The notes under the pieces were generated by a model. That model was not told the DNA's origin and made no database searches. It was given only the letters and a program-made list of their open reading frames with translations. From NCBI GenBank assembly GCA_030145205.1, contig JAQYVZ010000004.1, positions 62,001-126,000 on the forward strand: a stretch of DNA of 64,000 bases, written 5' to 3'. Below, in pieces: positions 42,901 to 51,115 of this stretch (position 1 is its first letter; every line of letters starts with the position of its first letter). Made by a program: the position numbers and the translations under genes. The stretch comes from Desulfuromonadales bacterium (GTDB lineage: Bacteria; Desulfobacterota; Desulfuromonadia; Desulfuromonadales; BM103).

Positions 42901-43992
42901 GTAGATCAGGTTGCCGGAGCCGTCGATGGTGACCGTGCCGCCAAGACTGCCGTTGCCCATAATCTCGATCGGGGTGGTGGTCGCCGGGCCATCGGCACCG
43001 TAGATGTCGCCGTCCAGCAGGTCATTAATATGTCCGATATCGTAGTTTGCAACGTTGTCATCTACCGTTGCCAGCACGCCTTCATTGTCGGCGAGGGGAA
43101 CATCGTCAACGATTTCGATGGTGATGGTTGCGCTGGCAGCCGCTTCCTCGTCAGCGACGATAACATCAAAGCTGTCCGTTTCGGGGACACCGTCAACGTC
43201 GATCGTCGGGTCGGTCAAGGTGTAGGTGTAGCTGAAAACGCCATCCGCATAGCCGGTCAGTTCGACAGTGCCGTTGGCGAGATCAAAGGTTTCTCCGACC
43301 ATGTCGGCGAGCGAGGCAAACTCACCCGGACCGCCACCGATCACCATGAGTGTGTCACCGAGGGTGAGGCTTGCGATGTCGTCCAGTCCGTCCGGGTCCG
43401 CGATGGTGAAGGTTCCGTTCACGACGATCGTCGTCGGGCCTTGACCAGAGCCGTCGGGGACCAGGCCCGATTCGTAGACGACATGTTCACTACCGTCTGT
43501 TTCAATGGTGGGTGGTTGGTTTATCGGAATTAACTCGTCTTCCGGAATGTCGGCCTGCGTGGTCGGGAAGGTGTCCGGGTCCTGGGTGCCGAGCTTGTCG
43601 ATCCCGGTCAGGCTCTCACCCATGTTGTCGTCGTATTCACCGCTGCCGCCGCCTTGCGGCTCTTCGCCCGCCGCGACTTCTTCGGTCGGTTCACCACTCA
43701 ACAGGGCCAGAAGAATGTTGCCCGGGATGCTGCTGCCGTCCTCCATGACGAACAAAGGGGCGTTCCCCTGGCTGTCCGCCGTGGCAAAGTCCTCGAAGAT
43801 GAGGACTGCACCATCCTCCATGTCAATGCGCAAATCACTACCGGTCACGACTGCCGTTTGTTCCGCGAGGTCGAAGTCGAGCTGGTAGATTTGCCCTTCC
43901 TGTGGTGTGTACCTAGCCAGCCTGCCCGCTTGTGGAGCGGTGACCATGGTGCCCTGGAGATCCGCCTGGTTGCTGCCCTGTGTATCAGCCAT
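39940..43992 (-). CDS. Giant RTX adhesin 1 with LapA-type retention module
   Basis: 1350 aa. Paralogue of adhesin 2 with a closely similar N-terminus (TPQEGQIYQLDFDLAEQ, GAVLIFEDFATADSQGN) and the same VAAGEE site with Ala-Ala at 107-108. The middle differs: a VCBS-like unit (IADPDGLDDIASLTLG), two DUF5801/T1SS-143-type modules (each with SVTFDATQTGL and VVFYATLS) linked by GTVTIDGSGNL units, then a unique part (about 880-1180), a few RTX repeats (GGDGDDLLVGDLGNDILTG) and the same C-terminal secretion signal NIEFDPDNFAS. Function: surface adhesion, probably to different targets than adhesin 2. Ribosome site AAAGGGGG. Preceded by a relic of a pilZ gene. Confidence 0.88.
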   Translation of the reverse strand: MADTQGSNQADLQGTMVTAPQAGRLARYTPQEGQIYQLDFDLAEQTAVVTGSDLRIDMEDGAVLIFEDFATADSQGNAPLFVMEDGSSIPGNILLALLSGEPTEEVAAGEEPQGGGSGEYDDNMGESLTGIDKLGTQDPDTFPTTQADIPEDELIPINQPPTIETDGSEHVVYESGLVPDGSGQGPTTIVVNGTFTIADPDGLDDIASLTLGDTLMVIGGGPGEFASLADMVGETFDLANGTVELTGYADGVFSYTYTLTDPTIDVDGVPETDSFDVIVADEEAAASATITIEIVDDVPLADNEGVLATVDDNVANYDIGHINDLLDGDIYGADGPATTTPIEIMGNGSLGGTVTIDGSGNLIYNPTVNVDPDGANLTETFTYQITDGDGDTAVGIFQVTLTDTKATIGDPTDSAIDEEGLDGGNPGDSYPPNGTAGDLAGTKTSVSDVDLDITWGTDDGAGRSVTFDATQTGLTGLSSGGDPVSFTLIDDGATLIGYTGTEPTATDDPGVVFYATLSDAGSGSYDFILVAPLDHTYVSNQENDLDLTFSFTALDAEGEGESDTFTVTVDDDAPTTDNEGVLDTVDDNVSNYDIGHIDDLLDGDSYGADGAAETNAITIVGNGTLGGTVTIDGSGNLLYTPAVDVDPDGADQTETFTYQIKDADGDTQTATFQVTVTDTKATIGDPTDSAVDEEGLSGGNPGDSYISGDLAGTATSVSGVDLDITWGGDDGPGRSVTFDATQTGLAGLTSGGDPVSFTIIDSGATLIGYTGSVPTATTDPGVVFYATLSEAGSGSYDFTLVQPLDHDTANTEDDEPLTFSFTALDDEGEGESDTFTVIVDDDAPVIEGTEDAMMVNVPGNPLSADLGVSYGADGPGDVSLTGYTYDDGGGATIVDLTGLVEGEISDIAVLGNDGTQLMADGIGLVYKLSGGVLQAVMDPEAEVPDGSEYDADHVAFTVSIDATDGTYAVNIVDGLDGAAEITEIGLTGGDLNGGNVYDFIKGNGIMLEVSAYIISPDEDNPGEFLEIPETVNYKNIGMGVGQGASIDGEIFGEDSDVLHMEFYNPDTYVIGGSSNELVAVNTAEIKLQGFDDGETGKWIAYGADGTTVVASGEFTVSDVDVVSNQYSFLTIDTGGQYFSMLEFQAEGGNGYSVNTIALLDVSAAYNSTVTYNFEAADYDTDTMAGTFDVTFDGDTAITGSDGADVIKGSDLSNFLVGGDGDDLLVGDLGNDILTGDGGADVFGYTQGIDEGDDTITDFDLGDDALRFYDVLDTEEDTFLDSVLITADSSSNPDVTLTSPDGTSIMIEGINAESSPGAADGMFDSYANLGDFLDSNPGAINIEFDPDNFAS

Positions 43993-44040
43993 GATGTATC
44001 CCCCTTTTGTTGCCCCCCTCCAGCGTTCAGTTATTTGAGG

Positions 44041-44118
44041 CTATAACTGAAGGTTGTCGTTTTCTGGGACATAACTCGGGCGAGACGTTGTACTCAGGCC
44101 GAGTTGCTCGTTGAGCAT
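44041..44118 (-). pseudogene. Remnant of a second pilZ gene
   Basis: A 25-codon ORF (ATG 44116-44118, TAG 44041) ends SRPSYVPENDNLQL, matching the tail SPGYVPGNDNLQ of the intact PilZ protein at 39381. It sits in the same place, between a paralogous promoter and the paralogous adhesin. The PilZ domain itself and the ribosome site are missing, as if a pilZ copy lost its centre by deletion. It might instead be a tiny translated leader. Confidence 0.6.
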
Positions 44119-44130
44119 GTATTTAATTTC

Positions 44131-44158
44131 AGTTTATCAGTGCGGGGACGTCTCTCAA
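44131..44158 (-). promoter_or_regulatory. Promoter of adhesin 1
   Basis: Minus strand: TTGAGA (44153-44158), 16-nt spacer, TAAACT (44131-44136). Same spacing as the pilZ-adhesin 2 promoter. Confidence 0.5.
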
Positions 44159-44207
44159 TGTAACCAAGGGTTGAGTTTTCTATAACCTTGGGTATAGTTT
44201 TATGCAG
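44159..44207 (-). promoter_or_regulatory. Conserved regulator-binding block, copy A
   Basis: Plus-strand order: TAACCAAGGGTTGAG, then CTATAACCTTGGGTATAG. AACC-N3-GGTT is a dyad and AACCTTGG a second site about 20 bp away. Conserved with 39780-39826. It lies between adhesin 1 and the divergent LuxR-type regulator gene. Confidence 0.55.
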
Positions 44208-44317
44208 GAAATGTAAAAATGCAGGGTGTCTCGGTGGAGATGACTGTTTTTGTGAGTGTTTTTTGTTTTGGCTGAGGTAGTAAAAGTGCTTCTGAGAGGG
44301 TGATTAAGAGGTTTAAC

Positions 44318-44956
44318 ATGTCAATCAAACTTGTGGCTGCAGATGCACATCCCGTATTTTTGTTGGGGCTTACCAAGTTGTTTGTCAACCAGGAGGAGAT
44401 TGAGCTGTCAGCTTACTGTGTCACTGCGGCCAAGGCCAGGGAGTCTGTTCGGAATATCCAGCCTGATATCCTCATGCTGGACCTGAACCTGCCGGATGAA
44501 GACAATTTCCAATTGATCCGTGACTTGCAGCAAGGTGTGCCGGATCTGAAAATCATCCTCCTGGCCGCATCGTTGAATGACGAGCAGACGATTGAAGCGT
44601 TGCGGTTAGGGGTGGAGGGGATGCTGCTGAAGAATATGCCGCTTCCTTTGCTGATGCAGTGCATTCGCAAGGTCGCTGCCGGGGGGCAGTGGCTGGAGAA
44701 AAAATCGATCGGACAGGCCTTTGAGATTATGTTGAAACGGGAAGCGGGGGCGCGTCGGGTGGCAACGATTCTGACCGAACGGGAAACGGAAATCATGTGT
44801 TTGGTAGCGGAAGGGCTCAGTAACCGCCAGATTGCCGAGAAGCTGGTGCTTTCAGCTGGAACGGTCAAAATTCACGTCCATAATATCTACAGCAAGCTCG
44901 GTGTGAAAAACCGGGTGGATCTGACCCTGTATGCTCAAAAGAAGGGGCTGGTCTGA
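44318..44956 (+). CDS. NarL/LuxR-type response regulator
   Basis: 212 aa from ATG 44318 (AAGAGG 6 nt upstream; a GTG at 44300 is less likely). Receiver (1-120): phospho-Asp in DILMLDLNLPD and Lys in LLKNMP are present, but the first acidic patch is VAADAHP with one Asp fewer than usual, so metal binding and phosphorylation may be altered. C-terminal LuxR HTH: LTERETEIMCLVAEGLSNRQIAEKLVLSAGTVKIHVHNIYSKLGVKNR. Transcribed away from adhesin 1 across the shared binding block, so it is the natural candidate regulator of both adhesin promoters. No partner kinase adjacent. Confidence 0.85.
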   Translation: MSIKLVAADAHPVFLLGLTKLFVNQEEIELSAYCVTAAKARESVRNIQPDILMLDLNLPDEDNFQLIRDLQQGVPDLKIILLAASLNDEQTIEALRLGVEGMLLKNMPLPLLMQCIRKVAAGGQWLEKKSIGQAFEIMLKREAGARRVATILTERETEIMCLVAEGLSNRQIAEKLVLSAGTVKIHVHNIYSKLGVKNRVDLTLYAQKKGLV

Positions 44957-44985
44957 CGTTCTCCGCATCCTGTTGAAACAAAGAG

Positions 44986-45015
44986 AAAAGGCCACCCCTT
45001 GCCGGGTGGCCTTTT
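44986..45015. terminator. Bidirectional terminator, regulator gene and tolC
   Basis: AAAAGGCCACCC (44986-44997) pairs perfectly with GGGTGGCCTTTT (45004-45015), loop 6 nt. Serves the plus-strand regulator and the minus-strand TolC gene. Confidence 0.85.
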
Positions 45016-45043
45016 CGTCTATGTGCCAAATGTGACGTCGTGT

Positions 45044-46414
45044 TTATTCTGGCATCTTGGCCATGTAGACCTCTTCGTTGACCTGCAGGCTTTCAGTCAG
45101 CTTGCCGGTGAGTGCCAGCAGGCGGCCGCTGGCAACGACTTCGTTGCTGCGGGCGGTGACCAGCAGGCCCGAGGACTGGAAGAGTTCATTGCGGGCATCG
45201 AGAACATCCAGCAGGGAACGCTGCCCAACGTCGAACTGCTTCATGTAGGAGTCAAGGGTCTTCCGGTTGAAGTTCGCCGAGTCGCCATAGGAGACCACCT
45301 GGCGCTTTGCCGATGTCAGTTCGGCCCAGGTAATCCGGGTTTCTTCCAGAACCATGTCACGCTGATCATCGCGGTGCGAGGCGGCCTGCATTTTGCGCTC
45401 AATCGCAGCTTCGCGGTCAGCGACATCCGAGCCACCGTTGAAGAGATTCCAGCGCAGCCGCAGCATCGCCTGATTATTGTGCTCGTAGGTCTCCGAACTC
45501 TCCACCTGGTCTTCATACGAAGTGCTCAGTTCAGCATGGACCTTAGGTAAAAAGCTCGACTTGCTGAGCGTTACGCGCTGGTCGGCTTCGACGACATTGG
45601 CTCCCAGAGCGATGATCTTCGGGTTGTTGTCGACCGTTGCGTGGATCGCCTGCTCGAGACTGGTGGGGATCAGAGCCTTGTCAGGTATGTAAAATTCGAG
45701 GTCCCCTGCCAGTTTGCCGACAAACCGCCGATAATTCGCTTCAGCTGAATCCAGGGCTGCCTGGGTTTCCGCCAGGGAGGCCTGGGCGCGTGACAGGCGG
45801 GCGCGGGTCTGGTCGACGTCAGCGATACTACCGGCACCACCCTCCTGACGTTCTTCCAGCATATTAAGGATTTCCTGGTGGTCGCGGATGTTCATTTCGG
45901 CGAGGCCGAGCAGTTCGCGTTGCCGGAAGACTTCCATGTGGGCGATCAGGGCATCCAGCGCGATCGCTTCGGCATTGTCGAAGGTGCGTGAATAGGCGGA
46001 CTCCAGCTTGGCATCTTCAATGCCGATTTTGCTGGAGGTCTCCTTGCCGTCGTAGACCAGCTGTGACAGGCTCAGCGAGGCCTCGCCGCGACTATAGAAG
46101 TCGTGCGGATTGTCCGTTTCATAGCGAGTGTACCGGTCGCTGTGGGCTTCCGTCCCGTAGCCGACTGTCAGATCAACCCTCGGGTAATAGCCTCCGTAGG
46201 CGCGTTCCCGCTCATGCCCGATGGCCAGTTGGTTATGCTGGAGAACCTGGAGCCGCGGACTGTACTCCAAGGCTGTGATCACCGTATCCGCCGGCGAGAC
46301 CTTGGTGTCCTGGGCCAGGGCCGGCAGACTGCAGACCAGGATGAACATGGCGACAAGCCCGATGGCCAAGCCACATGACACGTGCCTGTGTGTTGGTTTG
46401 AGGAGTTTTGTCAT
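45044..46414 (-). CDS. TolC-family outer membrane channel for adhesin export
   Basis: 456 aa from ATG 46412-46414 (GGAG 9 nt upstream; the ATG three codons earlier touches the ribosome site). Signal peptide HRHVSCGLAIGLVAMFILVCSLPALA. The body has the TolC duplicated helix-strand pattern: ALEYSPRLQVLQHNQLAIGHERERAYGGYYPRVDL in the first half, ATVDNNPKIIALGANVVEADQRVTLSKSSFLPKVH in the second, and AMLRLRWNLFNGG. It should form the outer-membrane tunnel of the type I system (LapE role). Divergent from the ABC transporter gene. Confidence 0.9.
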   Translation of the reverse strand: MTKLLKPTHRHVSCGLAIGLVAMFILVCSLPALAQDTKVSPADTVITALEYSPRLQVLQHNQLAIGHERERAYGGYYPRVDLTVGYGTEAHSDRYTRYETDNPHDFYSRGEASLSLSQLVYDGKETSSKIGIEDAKLESAYSRTFDNAEAIALDALIAHMEVFRQRELLGLAEMNIRDHQEILNMLEERQEGGAGSIADVDQTRARLSRAQASLAETQAALDSAEANYRRFVGKLAGDLEFYIPDKALIPTSLEQAIHATVDNNPKIIALGANVVEADQRVTLSKSSFLPKVHAELSTSYEDQVESSETYEHNNQAMLRLRWNLFNGGSDVADREAAIERKMQAASHRDDQRDMVLEETRITWAELTSAKRQVVSYGDSANFNRKTLDSYMKQFDVGQRSLLDVLDARNELFQSSGLLVTARSNEVVASGRLLALTGKLTESLQVNEEVYMAKMPE

Positions 46415-46609
46415 GACGTACATCTCCTTCTGCGAAAATGAGTCGCTTGCTGGCGCTGCCCGAGAAAGATAACTGGACAGATATTCTTAGTTTCTGTGAT
46501 TATAGATATATCAGAGATTGGGCAGTTTCCAAGTGTCGGCAGCGAAATTTATGCTGTCACTCGACAATAATGGAAAAGATGTCTCTGAAAATGCCAGTTT
46601 CAGAAAAAA

Positions 46610-46618
46610 TGCTATAAT
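46610..46618 (+). promoter_or_regulatory. Extended -10 promoter of the secretion operon
   Basis: TGC-TATAAT (46610-46618), a perfect -10 with TGn extension and no clear -35. Start near 46625 would exclude the far-upstream start codons of the ABC gene. On the minus strand TATAAT at 46499-46504 is a possible -10 for tolC. Confidence 0.45.
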
Positions 46619-46730
46619 TAATGAAAAGCTAACCCGTTTGAATTATTGGAATCCTCTTTGTCGGGATTCTTTACTTGGGAGGGCAAAGTTTCCGGTTCCT
46701 GAAATTCCGGTTTCCTTGTCGATGTTGTTT

Positions 46731-48977
46731 ATGGCTGATCGTGCATCCGGTTCGACTCCGGCCGGCAATCCTCCTCCTCCGGGAAGTCAGGAGAGAGGGT
46801 TGCCTGAGCAGGAGTCTGCACTCCATGACAATTATGTTTCCCCGCGTGCCGTCGACTCCGAATCCGCGCTGCTACGTTGTTTGTCGCTGATCTCGGGCGT
46901 TCTTGGCCGACCGGTGTCTACCGTGGCGCTGAAAGCCGGTATGCCGGCCGGAGCCGAGGCCCCGCCGTTGTCGGTTTGTCTGCGGGCTGCCGAGCAGGCG
47001 GGCTTGCTGACGGGGCTCTTTCAGCGTCCGCAGGTGACGGATATTTCTCAGCTGACATTGCCGTGTGTGCTGTTGCTGAAGAATGAGGGAGCCTGTGTCC
47101 TGCTGGCGTTCAAGGACAAGCAGGCGAAAGTTCTGTTGCCGGAATTGGGCGAGGCTCCTCAGGTTGTTTCCCTGGACCGGCTGGACCAGAGCTACTCCGG
47201 GTATGCCCTGCTGGTTCGCCTCGAAGGGCGACTGGACCAGCGCGCCAGCGACCTTAAGCTGGTTGACACCAAGGCGTGGTTCTGGGGGACCATCCTCAGG
47301 TTCCGGCCGATCTACAAGCATGTCCTGCTGGCGACTGTGCTGGTCAACATCCTGGCTCTGGCCAGTCCCCTGTTCGTCATGAATGTTTATGACCGGGTAG
47401 TGCCGAACAACGCCTTTGATACCCTCTGGGCGCTGGCCGCCGGAGTTGTGGTCGCCTACCTGTTCGACTTTTTGCTACGCAACCTGCGCAGTTACTTTGC
47501 CGATGTTGCCGGTAAAAATGCGGATGTCATCATCGCCAGCAAGCTGATGCAGCAGATGACGGCCATGCGGCTCGATCATAAGCCGGATTCCGCCGGAACC
47601 CTGGCCAGCAATCTCCGTGAATTTGAAACCTTGCGCGAATTTTTCAGTTCATCCACCTTAATGGCCCTGGTGGACCTGCCGTTTATTTTTATTTTTGTCG
47701 CCCTGATCGGCTACATCGGTGGACCGCTGGCGTTTGCGCCTCTGACTGCTGTCCCTGTGGTCATTCTGGTTGGCCTTTTTATCCAGCAGCCGTTCCAGCG
47801 AATTATTGAGCGTAGTTTCCGGGAGGGCGCCCAGAAGAACGCCTTGCTGATCGAAGCGATCAATGGCATTGAAACCATCAAAACCAGCATGGCCGAAGGG
47901 CAGATCCAGAAGCGCTGGGAAGAAGTGGTGGGGCTGAACGCCAAGTCCACCAGCCGGGCGCGGGCGCTGGCCAATTTCTCCATGACGTTTTCCCAGTGGG
48001 CGGCGCAACTGGTCAGCGTCATGATTATCATTGGCGGTGTTTATCTGATCTCACGCGGCGAGCTGACATTGGGTGGCTTGATTGCCTGTAATATTTTGGT
48101 CGGTCGATGCATGGCCCCGCTGGGTGCGGTTGCGGCCATGCTGACCCGTATGCAGCAGTCGCGCATGGCACTCAAATCCCTCGACCTGCTGATGCGTCTG
48201 CCGAATGAGCGGCCAGAGGGTCAGGAATTCATCCAGGCTGGAGAACTGGCGCCCAGCGTGACGTTTGAAGAGGTCTGCTTTCAGTATCCGAACTCGCAGA
48301 AAGTGGCCCTTGAAAATGTGTCCTTCGAGATCAAGGCGGGTGAAAAGGTCGGGATTATCGGTCGGACCGGATCTGGTAAGAGCACCCTCGGGCGGCTGTG
48401 CCTCGGGCTCTACCAGCAGCAGGATGGAATTATCCGGTTGGGCGGAACCGATATCCGGCAGTTGCATATCGCTGATCTACGCCACCAAATCGGCTATGTC
48501 AGCCAGGATAATTTCCTGTTTTATGGCAGTATCCGCGAGAACATCGCTTTGGGCGCACCCTACGTGGATGGGCAGGCCATTCTCAGAGCCGCCGACATCG
48601 CCGGAGTGACGGACTTTGTCCGTAGCGACCCGGCCGGGTTCGATTGGCAGGTGGGGGAAAGAGGTGTGAACCTGTCGGGCGGCCAGCGCCAGGCGGTTAC
48701 GATTGCCCGCGCCCTGTTGCTCGATCCGGAGCTTCTGATCCTGGATGAACCGACCAGCGCCATGGACAACAACGCCGAGGCACTGTTCCGTCGTAGGATG
48801 AAGGACATCATGGAGGACAAAACACTCCTTTTATTCACACATCGTTCCAGTCTGCTGCAACTGGTCGACCGCCTGATTCTCCTGGAAGGTGGCCGGGTTG
48901 TGGCTGATGGCCCGAAAGGAGAAATCCTCAGGGCGTTAAAGGGCGGCGGGGTGAAATTGCGCAACAAGGACCACTGA
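46731..48977 (+). CDS. Type I secretion ABC transporter (LapB-like)
   Basis: About 748 aa. N-terminal C39-like domain without the catalytic Cys (LLRCLSLISGVLGRPVSTVALKAGM...), as in RTX adhesin exporters that do not cleave a leader; six-helix membrane domain (HVLLATVLVNILALASPLFVMNVYDRVVPNNAFDTLW is typical of the TIGR03375/LapB group); ATPase with Walker A IIGRTGSGKSTLGRL, signature LSGGQRQAVTIARALL, Walker B LLILDEPTSAMD and the H-loop TH. Start is uncertain: ATG 46731 is chosen from the protein's length and the promoter; 46722 and 46551 are in frame, none with a good ribosome site. First of an operon running to 53203 or 54865. Confidence 0.9.
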   Translation: MADRASGSTPAGNPPPPGSQERGLPEQESALHDNYVSPRAVDSESALLRCLSLISGVLGRPVSTVALKAGMPAGAEAPPLSVCLRAAEQAGLLTGLFQRPQVTDISQLTLPCVLLLKNEGACVLLAFKDKQAKVLLPELGEAPQVVSLDRLDQSYSGYALLVRLEGRLDQRASDLKLVDTKAWFWGTILRFRPIYKHVLLATVLVNILALASPLFVMNVYDRVVPNNAFDTLWALAAGVVVAYLFDFLLRNLRSYFADVAGKNADVIIASKLMQQMTAMRLDHKPDSAGTLASNLREFETLREFFSSSTLMALVDLPFIFIFVALIGYIGGPLAFAPLTAVPVVILVGLFIQQPFQRIIERSFREGAQKNALLIEAINGIETIKTSMAEGQIQKRWEEVVGLNAKSTSRARALANFSMTFSQWAAQLVSVMIIIGGVYLISRGELTLGGLIACNILVGRCMAPLGAVAAMLTRMQQSRMALKSLDLLMRLPNERPEGQEFIQAGELAPSVTFEEVCFQYPNSQKVALENVSFEIKAGEKVGIIGRTGSGKSTLGRLCLGLYQQQDGIIRLGGTDIRQLHIADLRHQIGYVSQDNFLFYGSIRENIALGAPYVDGQAILRAADIAGVTDFVRSDPAGFDWQVGERGVNLSGGQRQAVTIARALLLDPELLILDEPTSAMDNNAEALFRRRMKDIMEDKTLLLFTHRSSLLQLVDRLILLEGGRVVADGPKGEILRALKGGGVKLRNKDH

Positions 48978-48979
48978 GC

Positions 48980-50362
48980 ATGGCGAAGGAACAACCGAAA
49001 AAACCAACAGGGCCCAATCCGACGCGTCGCGGTCTGCTCGGAATCTTCCGGCAGGAAGAGGACCTGTTCTTCATGAGCGAGGTCGATGCGGCGATACACC
49101 GCAGAGGGCATGCGTTCGCCTATCTGCTCAGCCTGACCGGGGCTCTTTTGCTGATCTTTTTCGTGTTGTGGGCGCATTTCACGGTTTTGGATGAAGTGAC
49201 CCGCGGCATGGGACAGGTCATCCCCTCACAGCGTGTTCAGCTGATCCAGAATCTGGAAGGCGGAATCCTGCAGGAAATCCTGGTGCAGGAAAACCAGATT
49301 GTGAACAAGGGTGATATCATGGTGCGGATTGATAACGCCATGGCCGCCAGCCAATACCGGGATGCATTCAGTAAGGCGGAAGAACATCAGGTGGTCATTG
49401 CGCGGCTGAAGGCAGAGACGGAAGGTACCGCCAAACTCGTTTTTCCGGAAGGCTTGACACAGGTCGATCCACAGACCCTTGCGGATCAGCAGTCGATCTT
49501 CAAGGCCAGGCGGCGGCAGCTGGATGCCGAGCTGAATGTGCTGCGTTCGCAATACAGCCAAAGACAGCAGGAAATTGCCGAAATGCAGGGGCGCAAGGAG
49601 CAGCTGGAAAAGAGCCTTGCTTTGGCACGTCAGCAACGTGATATCGCCAAGCCCCTGGTTGACCAGGGGGTTTATCCACGGACCGACTACCTTGCTGTCG
49701 AGCGTGATATTGCGGCTCTGCGAGGGGATATCGATGCGTTGCGGCTCGGTCTGCCCCGGGTGCGGCAGGCCGCCAACGAGGCCAGTCGGCGGATTGCCCA
49801 GCGGAAGGCTGAATTTCATGCCCAGGCTCTCGATGACCTGAACCAACGGCGGGGCGAATTGAAATCTTTGCAGGAAATGATGTCCGCCGGTGAAGACCGG
49901 GTGACCCGCACCGACGTCCGCTCGCCGGTACGTGGGACGGTCAAGCAACTGATGCTGTCGACGGTTGGCGGTGTTGTCCGCCCCGGGGAATCGATCATGG
50001 AAATCGTGCCGCTTGGCGATACGCTCCAGATTGAAGCGAAAATAAGACCGGCCGATATCGCTTTCCTGCACCCAGGGCAAAAAGCAATGATCAAGATCAC
50101 CGCATACGATTTTTCCATTTTCGGTGGACTTGAAGGTTCGGTTGAAGCGATCAGCGCGGATACGATTGAAGAAGACGACGAGAGCTTTTACCTGGTGAAA
50201 CTCAAGACCAAGGCGAACGCCATGATTTATCGAGGCGAAGATTTGCCGATTATTCCAGGAATGACGGCCAGTGTTGATATTTTGACGGGGAAAAAGACTG
50301 TGCTGGCATATATTTTGAAGCCGATCTTGCGTATGAAGCAAAATGCATTACGGGAACGTTAA
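48980..50362 (+). CDS. HlyD-family membrane fusion protein (LapC-like)
   Basis: 460 aa, starting 2 nt after the ABC gene. One N-terminal membrane helix (FAYLLSLTGALLLIFFVLWAHF), lipoyl/biotinyl half motif (GMGQVIPSQRVQLIQNLEGGILQEILVQENQIVNKGDIMVRID), a long coiled coil (about 130-290) and the C-terminal TIGR01843/RTX signature region VRSPVRGTVKQLMLSTVGGVVRPGESIMEIVPL. It bridges the ABC transporter to TolC through the periplasm. The last 20 nt overlap an upstream possible start of the LapG-like gene, so translation is coupled. Confidence 0.93.
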   Translation: MAKEQPKKPTGPNPTRRGLLGIFRQEEDLFFMSEVDAAIHRRGHAFAYLLSLTGALLLIFFVLWAHFTVLDEVTRGMGQVIPSQRVQLIQNLEGGILQEILVQENQIVNKGDIMVRIDNAMAASQYRDAFSKAEEHQVVIARLKAETEGTAKLVFPEGLTQVDPQTLADQQSIFKARRRQLDAELNVLRSQYSQRQQEIAEMQGRKEQLEKSLALARQQRDIAKPLVDQGVYPRTDYLAVERDIAALRGDIDALRLGLPRVRQAANEASRRIAQRKAEFHAQALDDLNQRRGELKSLQEMMSAGEDRVTRTDVRSPVRGTVKQLMLSTVGGVVRPGESIMEIVPLGDTLQIEAKIRPADIAFLHPGQKAMIKITAYDFSIFGGLEGSVEAISADTIEEDDESFYLVKLKTKANAMIYRGEDLPIIPGMTASVDILTGKKTVLAYILKPILRMKQNALRER

Positions 50363-50375
50363 GGGAAACATTCGC

Positions 50376-51092
50376 ATGCTCGGTTTTCGCATGGCAGCTG
50401 TGGTTATCAGTGTCGGCCTGATCGCCGGCTTGTGTGGGTGTAGTTCCAAGGCCTCCGCCAAGCCGACCGATGCGACGTCGGTGCGGGTCAGTTTGATCAA
50501 GCCAGGTAAGGGTCTGTTCCGCAGCCATGAATTTCGCAGCTCTTTGCGGGCACTCCCCGGCTGGAGCCGGGTAATGGCTTCTGCGGAGGCCCAGATCACA
50601 GAGATGTCCGGATGTGGGGATTCCGGCGCTGCCTGCTCGTCAGCAGCGCAGAGCTGGCAGCAGATCATCAACCAGACCCGTCCTTTGGGTGCTTTTTCAC
50701 AACTGCAAAAGGTCAACGCCTATTTCAATCGCTGGCCTTACCGGCTGGATATCGATGTCTACGGTGCCTCCGATTACTGGGCGACACCGCGCGAGTTCTT
50801 GCAGTTGTCCGGAGACTGCGAAGACTACAGTATTACCAAATATTATGCCTTGCGTACGCTCGGTTTCGATGTGAAGAATTTGCGAATTGTGCTGCTCAAG
50901 GACACGATCCGGAACATTTCGCACGCCGTTCTCGCGACCAAGCTGGGCGAAGAAACATACATCTTGGACAATCTGTCCGATCTTGTTTTGCCACATGGGA
51001 AATATGAACATTATGTTCCGCAATTTTCTGTGAACGAATTTTACCGGTGGGCCCATATCTCTCCCGGGTCCATTCAGTCGGGATCGCCCTGA
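50376..51092 (+). CDS. LapG-like periplasmic cysteine protease (BTLCP family)
   Basis: 238 aa from ATG 50376 (GGGA ribosome site; an in-frame ATG at 50343 inside the HlyD gene is possible). N-terminal export signal MLGFRMAAVVISVGLIAGLCGCSS with a possible lipobox (LCGC). Catalytic triad of the bacterial transglutaminase-like cysteine proteases: Cys in LSGDCEDYSITKYYALRTLG, His in NISHAVLATK, Asp in YILDNLSD. The W in KVNAYFNRWPYRLD is also typical. In Pseudomonas, LapG cuts LapA after a di-alanine in its retention module; both adhesins here carry Ala-Ala-Gly at residues 107-109. This is the predicted release protease. Confidence 0.9.
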   Translation: MLGFRMAAVVISVGLIAGLCGCSSKASAKPTDATSVRVSLIKPGKGLFRSHEFRSSLRALPGWSRVMASAEAQITEMSGCGDSGAACSSAAQSWQQIINQTRPLGAFSQLQKVNAYFNRWPYRLDIDVYGASDYWATPREFLQLSGDCEDYSITKYYALRTLGFDVKNLRIVLLKDTIRNISHAVLATKLGEETYILDNLSDLVLPHGKYEHYVPQFSVNEFYRWAHISPGSIQSGSP

Positions 51093-51115
51093 ACGGGCTC
51101 GAGGAGTTCTCAGTT

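Noticed and set aside
40816-43533. 905-codon open frame on the plus strand opposite adhesin 1, and similar ones opposite adhesin 2
   Set aside because: Mirror of the low-complexity Asp/Gly/Thr-rich adhesin code; Val/Gly/Ala-rich translation with no domain.
46518-46730. N-terminal extension of the ABC transporter to TTG 46518 or ATG 46551
   Set aside because: Would start upstream of the best promoter (46610-46618), lacks a ribosome site and adds AT-rich, non-homologous residues.
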